Assembly (NCBI RefSeq): GCF_902686445.1
Contig: NC_062223.1
Location: forward strand, 59,607,998 to 59,671,997
From: Sciurus carolinensis
Taxonomy: Eukaryota; Chordata; Mammalia; Rodentia; Sciuridae
Reading direction: 5' to 3'
DNA: 64,000 nt
In this document: positions 39,786-49,870 of the stretch, in pieces
How the letters are laid out: every line of letters starts with the position of its first letter
How positions within the stretch are numbered: position 1 is the first letter of the stretch
Translations under genes and position numbers: made by a program
Notes under the pieces: model-generated
Database searches by the model: none
What the model was told of the DNA's origin: nothing
The model's input: the letters and a program-made list of their open reading frames with translations, nothing else

Positions 39786-40229
39786 CAAGACTAACGAGTG
39801 GGTGGGGAGGAGGAAGTAGAGGATTCTGGAACTTGTCTATGAGTTCTGTTCTTGGCTGGAGGCTGGTCTGCTGTGCCCAGCACTCTCCATAGCTCCAAGC
39901 CTGTCCAGGCACCTGCTGTGGGTCCTGGCATCCTCAAGCAGGGCCAGGGGAGGGCCCGGGTGAGGCCAGGAGGGCAGGTGAGGACAGCCCCGTGCAGCTC
40001 CTCACTGCTGGGGAGCCTGGTGTGGAGGCGGGGTTGCTCCTGTCAATGGGGTGCCTCCCTGAAAGGGGAGAGGATGTGTGTATGTGTGTATGGGGCAGTG
40101 AGTGGAAGCAGGACCAGCTAGGCCCTCCTGCCCCTCAGAAATGAAGACCCTGGCACGCTCTTTCTGGGTGACTGTGGCAGGGGCAGGGTAAATGGCTCTA
40201 TCTGCCAGTGCCTCTGAGTGAACATTCCC

Positions 40230-40680
40230 TCATTTTTATTAAATGTCCGGACCTGGTCTGAGTCCTGCCTCTGTTCTTATGGAGCAACTATCTCTAGGAG
40301 ATGCAGATGACATCAGAATAGTGCAAGGCAGGTTTGATACAAAGTTTTGCAAGGAGAAGGAAGACTGGGGTGGAACCATTGCTGCAGGGAAGTCTTCCCA
40401 GGAGAGACGACTACTAAACCCTAGGAAAGGGGAGGAGGATCCCTCCAAGCAGAGGGAACATGGCAAGTGCAAAGGCCCAAAGACTCATCCATGGCATGAG
40501 ATAAGAGTTCTCAGTTCTCACACAGATCATTGGATCTTTGTTCAGATCCAATGATTTCGGTAGACAATGGGCACATTCAAGCATGTCTAAGGGCTCTGAA
40601 CTAGGCTCAGGTGGAGAATGGGCTTGAGGGACAGGCCTGAGTTTAGGGAAGGAAGAATCAGGGGACACAACTCCACTCCT
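40230..40680 (+). mobile_element. L2 LINE 3' fragment
   Basis: 'gcagggaagtcttcccagga', 'agagggaacatggcaagtgc' and 'aaaggcccaaagactcat' follow the L2 3' end. Confidence 0.7.
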
Positions 40681-41069
40681 ATAATCTCCATCCTAGCACT
40701 AGGGGTTTGGGGCCCTGCAGCATACATGGCTGACTATTACTGGGAAGTGGACAGCTAGTGGAGAGAACTTTCACCCCAAAAGTTATATGTGCAGAGATAA
40801 CTTGGGCAGCAGGCACCAAGAAAGGTGAAGTTTCCCCCGATTCTTGTAAATACACACTTAAGCGTGTGGAGGTATCACAAAGACGATCTGCACAAAGACG
40901 CTCACAATATGGCCAAGGTCCCAGACAGTGACACACAGTTCACATAGGGCAATAACAGGGGCTAATGTGTCCATATGGAGGGACCCCTCCTCCCTCCAGT
41001 CAGTGACCCAGAGCCACACCATCACACCATTACTCACAGGGGGCACATAATCAAGTGACCTCCACTTGA

Positions 41070-41480
41070 CTCTCAAAGTCCGTACACACGGTGGGACACC
41101 CTCAGGCCGCTGCTCCTCTGCAGCCCCGCGCTCCGGCGCGCAGCCGGTGGCCGTCAGCGACAGCCGCGGGGGGCCCCCATGGCACACGTGCGCACGCCGC
41201 CCGCAGCCGCGCACACGCCGGCGCGGGCTAACAAGCCCACAGCCCTTCTCGGCGGGAGGGAGCCAGTTGTCGGGCGGGGCCGCCTCGGTCACACAGCATT
41301 AGCCCTGCGGCCGCCCCGCCAGGTGCGGCCACTGCCCCTAATCCCTGGCCCCGGCCCCGATAAGCCCGGCCTGAGCGACGCCACAGCTGGGGGCGGCCGG
41401 CCACGCGCCGCCCCTCACCGCAGCCGCAGCCCCCTCCCCGGCAGCGCGCCCACCGCCGGGCCCTCGACACACTCCATGCA
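41070..41480. promoter_or_regulatory. Orphan CpG island about 24 kb upstream of MYOD1
   Basis: About 410 nt of dense CpG in an otherwise CpG-poor region, with no gene attached. It holds CACGTG (41185-41190), CAGGTG (41320-41325), a PITX/OTX-type TAATCC (41339-41344), GATAAG near 41359 and CAGCTG (41384-41389). A 188-codon ORF across it has no recognisable domain. It could be an intergenic promoter, a Polycomb-type island or an enhancer; the sequence does not decide. Confidence 0.6.
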
Positions 41481-42735
41481 CAGTACTCTTCAGTCCCTCC
41501 GCCGCCCACTGACCCATCTGTCCCTTAGCACCCCATTGCCCCGCCTCCAATTCCCCCTCCCCATTGCCCACCTGCTTCCATCATTGCTCCGGCTGCCTAG
41601 AGCCAGAGTTTCTCCAAGCAGGACCTGCAGTGTCCAGCCCTACTCCAGAGCAACCAATCTGCCAACTCTGTGCCTGCCCCTCCACTGGATCACAACTTGG
41701 GCTGCTACTCCCTCCCTCTCCATTTCTCTCATTTACCTGCTTTGACCTTCAGCTGACCAGATCCCTGTCCTGCCTCTGCCTGACTTTTGTAAGTCCCAGG
41801 GTATCGCCAACACCCTACACCTACAGCCTCCATCTGCTTATGCTATTCCCAGGGAAGTATAGCATACCTGCCTGGGCCCAACTTCACTTCTAATCCTCCA
41901 GCTCCTGTCAAGAGCCCGTGATGGAGCCCAGGATCTTTAGGGGTGGGAGAATCCCAGCATCTCTTTGAACCTCAATTTTGCTTATCTGAAAAATAAAGAT
42001 GAGTGATTTAGATGAGTTCTGAGACCCTTGCTCTCACACAACCTTAGCAAGGTCATGTACATTCATTCATCTGAATAGTGAAGACGTGAGCTTGGAACCC
42101 ATTGGCCATCTGTCCTCCACCCAACCCACCCAGCCACTTAGCTCCCAGGATCTGAGTGGCCTAGATAACTTTTACCTCTGGTGTGGGGACAAGAGGGTGG
42201 AATTTAGGTGCTTGGTCTGGAGCAGGACTTCAGGCTGGCTGAGGGGTCTGCCACCTTAGGATGTCTCCTGGAAGGATGTGTCGCTGGAGCTGGCCTGCTG
42301 GGGGTCCTGGTTACAGGCACTGCCAGTATTGGTGCTGATGGACAGCTCCAGCAGGTGGGAGCCCGCTGGTCACCCCTGACAACCCTGCCCACCTGTCACC
42401 CTCCTGCTTGGTGACGAGCTGCCTGACCCACTGACCAACTTCCTCCTGCTTCCCAGCACACTGGGTGCTATGTGCAGTGCCCTGCCCCCTTCCCTTCAGC
42501 TTTTCCCAACAACTTGCTGACTCAGAATGCATGACACACAAATATCAGACCTGTGCAGATTCACACTGCACACACAGACACACACACTAGTATAGGGCTG
42601 CACACATCATGCCTCACATTTGAGCCTTCTTCATTCTTACATAGCCTGAGCCAAGTTGCTTCTTCCCAGACGGGAAGATACAGCAGTGCCATCTCTGTGG
42701 CAGTAGGATCACATGATTAAGGCAAAGGCACCTTC
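41481..42735. other. Intergenic, unassigned
   Basis: C/T-rich to about 41760. No gene. A short CA-rich run lies at about 42565-42590. Confidence 0.4.
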
Positions 42736-42739
42736 TGAC

Positions 42740-42945
42740 ACCTGCCCGGCCTCTGTGATATCCCAACTGTATGACCTTGTCAAGTTACTTAACCTCCCTG
42801 TGCCTCCTGTTTCTCATCTGTCAAGTGGAGCTGATTATATTAAGTATCTATCTCATGGATTGTTTTGAGAATCAAATGAGAAAAATCCATGGAATAGTTC
42901 CTAGTTCAGTATAAGTCCCTAACACATGTTAACTGCTAAATTATC
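42740..42945 (+). mobile_element. MIR SINE
   Basis: 'ctgtatgaccttgtcaagtt', 'acttaacctccctgtgcctc' and 'ttgttttgagaatcaaatga' give a nearly full MIR. Confidence 0.9.
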
Positions 42946-42949
42946 CAGT

Positions 42950-43790
42950 AGGGTGGGGCTAAAAGGCTCCTGGGGACTTAGCTGACAAAGTTCCTTTAAT
43001 TAGTCATCTTTGGCCATAATTGTTTAAATGGTTACAGATCTTCCTCATAGTGTTTTTATTCTTCTTTCCAAGTCAAATGAAGGCTGAGGCAAATGCCCAG
43101 TTGAAATCAAGACATGCCTTTCCCACAGCCCTACCTGGATCCAAGCTCTGATTATTCATTCTTTTGTGTTTAAAACACAAGAAAATACACAAGGCTAGAC
43201 CTGAGTTGTTTAGAGAACTCTGGGTTGGGTACTGGAGCTCACATGCCATCCCTTTGGAATCTGTTCCAGACCCTCTTCCCAGATCAAGGATCCTAGTGTA
43301 TATGCTTCAGCATCCACTTTTTTTTTTTTTTTTCTGGAGACAAAGAAAACACTTGCTCCCTCACAAAATGATCCCTCCTACATCCTAGGTCTTCCCAAGG
43401 ACCGCCACTAATGCATAAATCTCACCTCCTATGCTCTTGGGACTTAGTGGGATTCCTTGGGACCTAAAGAAAAGAATGTACTTAACAGAGCTCAGAGCTT
43501 GAGGACAATCTCTATGTGCATCTTCTTCTTCAGTCTATGCCAACCAGATGTGATTCCATCTTTGTCAACATCTGAGAAATAAATAAAGCAGCTTGAGGCT
43601 CACTGACCTTATGGAGACGATGGATGCAGGATGACACTGTTTCCCTTAGCGTTTCCCCAAGTTTCACTCCACATGAGTTCCCTCCCTTTCTGACTCTGCC
43701 CTGAAGCCCCGTCTTTGCTTCTTCTTCAGGTATGTGTCCTGCATGCCTTATTTTAACTATTATAATTTATTAGAATCTTTCTTACAATCT
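42950..43790. other. Intergenic, unassigned
   Basis: No gene. A poly-T run lies at about 43318-43334. No named repeat. Confidence 0.4.
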
Positions 43791-43794
43791 TTCT

Positions 43795-44345
43795 GGTATA
43801 AGCAATCAATTGTTACATAACAAACTACCCCCAAATTTAACAGTTTACTATAACAACAAAAATTTACAATCCCACAGTTTCTATGGGTCAGGAATCCAGG
43901 AGCTGCTCAGCATGCACGTGCACTCCCCACTCTTGTGTGTTTGGGGTTGTGGAGACTCTTGAAGGATGCAGCGAAGGTACTGGGTGGGCCTGCTGTCATC
44001 TCAAGGTTTAATGAGGGCAGGATCCATGTTCAGCTTGCTCACATGGCTATTAGCTGGAGGCCTCAGCTCCTTGCCTTGAGGGATAGCTCATGACACAGCA
44101 ACCAGCTTCTTTTAGAACAAGTGAACCAGGAGAGCATGCCAAAGAGAATGCACCCAAAACAAGCCACATCTCTTTATAAGCCCGTCTTGGAAGTGACATC
44201 CCACTACTCCTCTGACATTAACACTCAAAGGGAAGGGATTCATTATACCAGGAGGCAGGAGCCACTGTGGGCCATCGCAGAGGCTTCCTACTACATGTCC
44301 CATTTTTCCTTTGTACCTTGTACTATGTCCTCTGCATATGTCTGT
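43795..44345 (+). mobile_element. Ancient interspersed repeat, copy B
   Basis: 'gttacataacaaactacccc', 'ctatgggtcaggaatccagg', 'cttggaagtgacatcccact' and 'accaggaggcaggagccact' match the same old mammalian LTR-type repeat as 36145-36600. It spans most of the element. Confidence 0.75.
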
Positions 44346-44349
44346 TGAA

Positions 44350-45030
44350 AGAACAAATGTGACCATCAGAAGATACTCAGCAGAATTTATATCATTCTGT
44401 GTTGCTTGAAAAAAATCTTCTTTGGCCACCATCCCCATTCCTTCTCCCCATTTCCTCCCACATTTTTTTCTTCATTGGAATAATTTACAATTAAATTTTA
44501 AGAATATTTTATCCTTGAATAACACATTTGCTCATGTGAGCCTATTGTCTTTCCCTACTTCATAACTTGGTTATTTTCTATCAAGGTTCCTCTTTGTCTA
44601 AGGGATCAGAATTTGTTTCAGAAAAAACATTTCCTACATTATGTTCTCCGACGTGTTATTATCACTTGTGCTTACCCTTCATGGCAGTTAGCCCCCTGAA
44701 GCTCCCTGGGATATGGATGGGTGTGTCTTTTTGGGTGAACAGTCACCTCTCACAGCATAGAGATGGTTCAGCAAACACTCAGTGGCCTAGGAACCCGGGA
44801 GACAAGGGGATTATTCATGGAACTCCCAGCCTGTGGAGGGAACAGGTGCTCAGGAATGTTTGTTCCTTCCAGAAGATCAAATTGTCAACAAGTGAAACTA
44901 AAATAATTGTCAGGAACTGTAATGGCAGAATTTCTAGGAATGGCTTCCAAGATTCTGTACTCCAATCCTAGGAACCTATGAATATAATTTTTCTCTGTGC
45001 TATGCTGTTTGTTGCAGTTGACCTTAAACA
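44350..45030. other. Intergenic, unassigned
   Basis: No gene or RNA recognised. AT-rich at 44460-44560. Confidence 0.4.
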
Positions 45031-45038
45031 GGGTAAAT

Positions 45039-45386
45039 TGTGTGTTAGTTGACTTTGTCACTAACAAAGGAGAAAAGACTTATTTTGGCTCATGGTTGCA
45101 GAAGTTTCAGTCCATGGTTGCTCAGTCCTGTGGCAAGGCAGTACGTTATGGGGAAGGCGTGTGTGGTGGCGGAGCCTGCTCACCTCATGGTGGTTAGGAA
45201 GCAAAAGGACAAGAGAAGAAGGGAGCAGGGTCCCAACATCCCCTGCAGGGGATGCCCCCAGTGACCTAATTTCCTTCTGCCAGGCCCTGCTTCCTGAAGT
45301 TTCCACACCTCTTAATAGCACCAACCTGTGGACCAGGCCTTCAGCTCATGGGCCTTTGGGGAACATTCCAGATCCAAATTACAGCG
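45039..45386 (-). mobile_element. Solo LTR, MaLR-like family, copy 4
   Basis: Shares 'catgggcctttggggaacat' and 'tccagatccaaattacagc' with copy 1 and begins 'gttagttgactttgtcact'. Inverted. Confidence 0.7.
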
Positions 45387-45454
45387 GAGTCCAGACTAAT
45401 AATGCTTGAGTCATTATTAACAAAGAGCTCTCTCCTGCTTACGGCAGAAATCAG

Positions 45455-45764
45455 AGAGATTCAAGGCATGAGGACTCAGTATACCACTGCTGGTCTCAAG
45501 ATAGAGTCATATGAGAAGGAACACAGGTGGATTTGAGGTGATGAAGAAGAGTTAGCCAGTGAGGAATGGGGACCTGGGTCCCTTAACCACAGGAACTGAA
45601 TTCTGCCACCACATTGAATGGGTTTGGAAGCAGATTCTTTGACTGTATCTGATGCACACCTCCTACTGTCACCTTGATTTCAGGTTTGTGAGACCTTAAA
45701 AGCAGCATCAAGCTCCGCCCCCCAGACTTCTGACCTACAAAATTGGGGGCTAATTAGTGGGCAT
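45455..45764 (+). mobile_element. MLT1 LTR, 5' part (split)
   Basis: 'ggactcagtataccactgct', 'cccagacttctgacctacaa' and 'attgggggctaattagtggg' follow MLT1 order. The element stops where an L1M starts and resumes near 46700. Confidence 0.65.
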
Positions 45765-46284
45765 TTTTAAAGTGGACAATTTGGTAGTTTTTAGTATATT
45801 CACAAAATTGTGAAACCATCATTGCTTTCTAACTACAGGACATTTCCATAACCTCCTCAAATCAAGGATCACACTTAAATAGCCACTGTCCATTCTTCCT
45901 TTCCCCATACCCTAGAAATCACTAATCTACTTTCCTACTGTATGAATTTGCTTCTTTTGGACATTTCACATAAATGGGATTGTACAATATGTGGCTTTTT
46001 GGATCTGACTCTTTTGGCTTAGCATAATGTCCTCAAGATTCATCCAAATTGTAGCATACATTAGTATTTCATTCCTTTTCATGACAGAATACTATTCCAT
46101 TGTATATGTAAATTAGATTATATTTATCTATTCATCAATTGTTGGATGTTTCTACTTCTTGGCTATTATGTATAAAAGGTGCTGTGAACATTGTGAATAT
46201 GTTTCTGTGAATCATATTTTTTCAAGTCTCTTGGGTATATACCTAGGAGTGAAATCTCAGGGTAATATAGTATCTGTGTTTAAC
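45765..46284 (-). mobile_element. L1M LINE fragment, 3' portion, inverted
   Basis: 'taaatgggattgtacaatat', 'gaatactattccattgtata' and 'tgggtatatacctaggagtg' are reverse-complement L1M. It continues at 46498-46700 after a SINE. Confidence 0.85.
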
Positions 46285-46497
46285 ATTTTTCTTTTGTCTG
46301 TTTGTTACTGGGGGTTGAACTCAGAGGCTCTTTACCACTAAACTACATCTTCAACCCTGTTTATGTTTCATTTTTAAGACAGACTCTAAGTTGCTTCGGG
46401 CCTCACTAAGTTGCTGAGGCTGGCCTCAAACTTGGGATCCTCCTGCCTCAGCCTCCCAAGCCACTGGGATTGCAGGCATGCACCACAATGCCCAGTA
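46285..46497 (-). mobile_element. B1-ID composite SINE, inverted
   Basis: 'tactgggggttgaactcaga' (ID part), then 'cactaagttgctgaggctgg' and 'cctcagcctcccaagccact' (B1 part). The host L1 word TGTTTAAC is present on both sides (about 46277 and 46498), consistent with a target-site duplication. Confidence 0.88.
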
Positions 46498-46765
46498 TGT
46501 TTAACTCTTTGAGGAACTGTCAGAGTGTTTTTCCAAAGTGATTACACTCATTTACAGCCCCACCAGAAATAGATGGTGGGAATATATCTACACCAATCCT
46601 TGTTACATCTTTTTAAATTAAAACTGTCCTAGTAAATATGAAGTGGTATCTCATTGTCATTTTAATTCACCTTTCCTTAATGACAATTGATGTTGAATGG
46701 GTATTACTATAAGTCACCACATTTGTGGTAATGTGTTACAGAGCAAGAGAAAATTAATTCAGGAA
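46498..46765. mobile_element. L1M continuation, then MLT1 3' end
   Basis: 'ccaaagtgattacactcatt' and 'tatgaagtggtatctcattg' are L1M (minus). From about 46705, 'agtcaccacatttgtggtaa' and 'tgtgttacagagcaagag' are the MLT1 3' end (plus), resuming the element interrupted at 45764. Confidence 0.75.
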
Positions 46766-46769
46766 CTTT

Positions 46770-47260
46770 CTCACATCCAGATGTCAAAAACAGAAATGGG
46801 GTAAAAGTTGGTAACAAAGTAGGCCATTTGAGTTGAGTGGCTAAAGAAGTCAATAAATGACATTCTTAAAAGGCAGGCCTGGACTGCTCTGGGCATAAAG
46901 ACAGACAGCTAAAGTTAAGGTGTGGGACTAAATGAGGAGCCAGGACAGCTACCCACCTATGAAGGCATGAACAAGGCAGCCAGCACGGGGTGAACCAGAG
47001 GAATATTGGTAATAATTTCATTCTAGTTTTTTGCCAGTTTCTATTAGATCAGCCACACATATTATGGCCATATGAAAGGTCTGTGACATGTTTCAATTGT
47101 TAGCCACAAGGCCCTGTAGCAGGCCATGCAGATGGATGGAGAACCCATCACTGCTTATGGGGATCCCTTGGCAAGTCCTGGGACATGTTTCACTGAGGTG
47201 AAGACCCCTACTTCTCTAATCTAACCATAGCTTTAGGGGAAATTCCTTTTCCCTTTGCAA
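46770..47260. other. Intergenic, unassigned
   Basis: No gene or named repeat. Confidence 0.4.
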
Positions 47261-47264
47261 CCCT

Positions 47265-47850
47265 GATTGACTGATTCATTCATGAATAGGCCAGGTTCTG
47301 TTCTGGATATAGCAATAAACCAAATATTGATCCTGTGAGGCTTACCTTTTAAGTGGGAGAGATGTTCAATAAGCATAAAGTTATTATGATGTACTGCATA
47401 TGTGTTAGTATTACAAAGAAATAAGAAAGAGAAGAAGGAAGGTAGGAAGGAAGGAAGGATGATAAAGAAAGAGTAGATTAGATTTATGGAAATGAGAATC
47501 CGAGAGAAGGGAGACTTAGACTGCGGTAAAAAGGGTGATCAGGGAAGGCCTCCTTGAAATGGGGATTCAAGCAGAAGCTTGAAGAGCTTGGGAGTTAAGA
47601 AGGTACATGTTTTGTGGAAGAACATTCCAGGGGTTCAACCAAGGTTCTCAGGCAGAATCATGCCTGTAAGTTTTGTGACGCAGCAAGAGGCCAGTGTACC
47701 TGCATCAGAGCAAGGGGGAGATGGTCCCCCTTGTTGAAAGAACAAGACCATGTAGGGCCTTATAGGCATTGCTGGACACTGGCGTTCAGTTTGAGAGAAA
47801 TGGGAGGCTCGACGAGTTTTGAATAGAAGAGTCATGGAACCTAATTTACA
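47265..47850 (+). mobile_element. L2 LINE 3' fragment
   Basis: 'gattcattcatgaataggcc', 'gtgatcagggaaggcctcct', 'gaacattccaggggttcaac' and 'caagaccatgtagggcctta' run along the L2 3' end. Confidence 0.8.
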
Positions 47851-47942
47851 TTTAAAAAAAGACTCCTGTAGCTGCTGTGCTGAGAATAGATGGGGCACGC
47901 TGTGGAGTGGGGGCAAGGGCAGACACGAAAGGATTTGTAGAG

Positions 47943-48060
47943 GACTGGGTTTGTGGCTCAGTGGCGGAGCACTTGCCTCCCACGTGTGAGGTACTGGGTT
48001 CCATCCTCAGCAGCACATAAAAATAAATAAATAAAATAAAGATATTGTGTAAAAAAATTT
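47943..48060 (+). mobile_element. ID SINE
   Basis: 'ggactgggtttgtggctcag', 'gtactgggttccatcctcag' and 'cagcacataaaaataaataa' form a complete ID element with an A-rich tail. Confidence 0.9.
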
Positions 48061-48830
48061 GATAGATCCTGCAATAGTCCAAATGAAAGATGACTACAGG
48101 TTGGTTCACAGTGGTGCTGAAGGAGGTAAGAAATAGTTAACTTTCGGGTATAGTATTTGAAGGCCAAGCCAGTAGGATCTCATGACAGATTGGATGTGGT
48201 GGAAGTAGAGAAGGGAGACAAAGAGAAAGTTCAAAAAATCAAAATTAAAGAGATTTTGCCTAAACAATGTGAATAATGGAGTTGCCATAAACTCATATGG
48301 GACAAGTATATATAAAATGCTTGTGGGAGGAGATCAGAAGTTCAGTTTTGGATAAGTTTATTGATTATCCAAGTGATGACATCAAGCAGATTCAACAGAT
48401 ATGAGTTCAGGAGACATCTGGACTGAAGATAGAAAGTTGATGACCATTAGCATTATAAATAGTACCTAAAGCAAGTCTGAAATACAAATGTTTTTGACAT
48501 GTAGGATGTTTTTGACATGCTTTTGACATGTAGAATTATTTATTCTTCCTTCTGAACAGATTCATTTTCTTTGTGCACATGCAACATTTCCATTTTGTTT
48601 CTGAGTAGTGAGTCTCATCCTGCTGTGTCTCAGTCCATCTAAAAGGTGATATTGGCTTGGCTGACTGAAAATCCCAGGCTCCTGAGTTTCATCATTCTAT
48701 TCTGATCTCTGCTTTAGAAGTCATTATATTATTCACCAGTCTCTCCTCCCAGGTGACATCTCTGAAAAACTGGGCAGCATCTCTACATTGCTCTTCTTTC
48801 TAGGTCATATCCATGGATACTATATTAATT
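48061..48830. other. Intergenic, unassigned
   Basis: The first part may be a continuation of L2-type sequence. No gene. Confidence 0.35.
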
Positions 48831-48831
48831 A

Positions 48832-48871
48832 GTGTGTGTGTGTGTGTGTGTGTATGTGTGTGTGTGTGTGG
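48832..48871. repeat. (TG)n microsatellite
   Basis: A TG run of about 40 nt with one TA interruption. Confidence 0.95.
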
Positions 48872-48877
48872 TGTTTC

Positions 48878-49005
48878 TTTGTTTTCCACATTTTTTTATT
48901 GGTACATTATAGTTATACACAATGATGGGATTTGTTGCTACACATTCGTACACATACACACAATATAACAATACTATACTAATTTTATTTGGTCATCTTT
49001 CTCCT
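48878..49005 (-). mobile_element. Lineage-specific L1-type 3' fragment (tentative)
   Basis: 'attggtacattatagttata' and 'cacacaatataacaatacta' resemble a repeat common in squirrel genomes, probably an L1 3' end in reverse. I am not certain of the family. Confidence 0.4.
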
Positions 49006-49009
49006 TCCT

Positions 49010-49600
49010 CCATTTTTAGTTGGAAGATTGGAGTCAGGTAAGCTCTTGGTAGGGGCATTACTATGTGATCTGCACAGGGAGTCTTAGTGCTTTTAAGTTG
49101 AAGAGTCATAGAATTGTAGGCCAGTCCTGAACTTTGTGCTTTTGGAGGCAGGAAGTAAGAACAGCTGTTGAAGATGCCTCTGCCTCCATAACCCCTCAGC
49201 AAAGGTGTATGGGGTAGAACTGTAGTGAGGTATTCCCTACTCTTGACGGTTGACTATTCTCTACCCATTTTAGTGAAAGAGACACACAGTTGGGGCAGGT
49301 GTGGCATGTGAAAGAAATGGGATTAAGGAGTCAGGGCATGGTAAAGAAACTCATTTCCAGCTCCCTGCTCTATATCACTCTGTTGTAAGGTTTTGTGGTC
49401 TCACACAATCACAGGGAAGGTGGTTGAACTGGAATACCCTAGGCGTCTGGCCTGGTTCTTCTCTCTAAGCCCCCTGCCCTTTCCCTCCTCTAGGCTTTGC
49501 TCCCCTCTTCTCTTGGGCCTGCTGTCCCCCCTCCTTCCTGCCCTGAAGTGGAGAGGGGCCAATCCAGGGCTCTATGACTCAGGCATGGGGTGGGGGAGGA
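49010..49600. other. Intergenic, unassigned
   Basis: No gene or named repeat. Confidence 0.4.
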
Positions 49601-49870
49601 TGTTTTGGATGCCGCTCTGCTGACGCTGGTGCCCTCTGTTCTTACATCCTCCTTAATTTACTGCCTGAGGAGGGGGCCAGGGCTCTAGAGAGGGGATTAG
49701 ATGGTCCACACTGATCTGAGGCAACAGCTGCTGGGCTGGCGGCCGAGAAGCGAGGAGTGAGCAGGAGGCGGGGGAGGCTTCTGCCTCCACCAGGGCCGGA
49801 AGGGAACAAGGCGGGCATTTGCATGGGGCTTTTAGGTGAGGGTAGCTCTAGAGGAGGCTGCCCTTGGTCT
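49600..49870. promoter_or_regulatory. Single-copy block with octamer and E-box, possible enhancer
   Basis: A repeat-free GC-moderate block about 32 kb upstream of MYOD1 containing TTAATTTA (near 49653), CAGCTG (near 49727) and the octamer ATTTGCAT (49817-49824). Regulatory function is a guess from composition and motifs. Confidence 0.25.

Noticed and set aside
41179..41745. A 188-codon ORF over the orphan CpG island
   Set aside because: No recognisable domain. It is P/R/S-rich in the CpG part and then L/S/P-rich in C/T-rich DNA, as expected from composition alone.
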